Assembly (NCBI GenBank): GCA_016191565.1
Contig: JACPWA010000212.1
Span: forward strand, 1-5,572
Reading direction: 5' to 3'
DNA from: Simkania negevensis
Lineage (GTDB): Bacteria; Chlamydiota; Chlamydiia; Chlamydiales; Simkaniaceae
DNA: 5,572 bases
Under the pieces are notes generated by a model. It made no database searches, was not told the origin of the DNA, and saw only the letters and a list, made by a program, of their open reading frames with translations. Below, one piece after another: positions 5,506-5,572 of this stretch. Position 1 is the stretch's first letter; each line of letters starts with the position of its first letter. Both the position numbers and the translations under genes were made by a program.

Positions 5506-5544
5506 AAAACAACGATTTTTGCCATCTCTAAAAACCGATTTTTT
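5506..5544. repeat. AT-rich hairpin related to the core of the 3397-3497 palindrome
   Basis: The arms 5506-5520 and 5530-5544 are complementary at 12 of 15 positions and enclose GCCATCTCT. CTCTAAAAACCG (5526-5537) is the exact complement of CGGTTTTTAGAG (3436-3447), and similarity extends for about 40 bases in opposite orientation. A small stem ATGTG/CACAT (5550-5554 and 5559-5563) follows. The window ends before any further arm could be seen. The T-run 5539-5544 after the stem could give weak termination, but the stem is mostly A-T. Confidence 0.45.
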
Positions 5545-5572
5545 CAGCCATGTGTTCCCACATTGTCTTCAA

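Overview
The window reads as chromosome of a bacterium of the phylum Chlamydiae, probably an environmental (amoeba-associated) lineage rather than Chlamydia itself. The evidence is a DUF2709-type protein resembling C. trachomatis CT538, placed directly before tsaE and a dnaQ-like exonuclease (the CT538-CT537-CT536 order, from memory), plus a Tlc-type nucleotide transporter of the kind energy-parasitic chlamydiae use. Base composition is AT-rich. All genes are on the + strand.

Bases 45-3183 form one tightly packed operon-like block. DUF2709 (45-770) overlaps tsaE (739-1203) by 32 nt. tsaE overlaps a DEDDh exonuclease with a C-terminal DUF3820-like domain (1191-1940) by 13 nt. A 22-nt gap with a strong AAGGAGG site then leads to pgk (1963-3183), phosphoglycerate kinase. 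The jobs are unrelated (unknown, tRNA t6A modification, DNA proofreading or repair, glycolysis), so the arrangement looks like a shared transcript rather than a pathway.

Bases 3184-3723 hold no convincing gene but are full of structure. The best supported element is a 163-bp inverted-repeat element (3160-3322) flanked by a perfect 9-bp direct repeat, TTAACTAAT. It looks like a MITE that inserted into the last codons of pgk. The element now supplies the final seven codons and the stop, and the presumed original ending (two codons plus TAA) still lies in frame just beyond the right-hand duplication. Two further imperfect palindromes follow, at 3381-3518 and 3552-3644.

Bases 3724-5316 encode a 530-residue nucleotide transporter with the family's four charged signature positions intact. 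Together with pgk, which makes ATP from glycolysis, it fits a lifestyle combining limited own ATP production with import from the host.

Bases 5317-5572 contain no gene. They hold a 14-bp tandem direct repeat, a second long inverted repeat (5334-5499) with 17-bp perfect ends, and a hairpin (5506-5544) whose core resembles the reverse complement of the core of the 3397-3497 palindrome. The main novelty is this cluster of long intergenic palindromes, one of which has remodelled the end of a housekeeping gene. No transposase, CRISPR array, tRNA or rRNA is visible.
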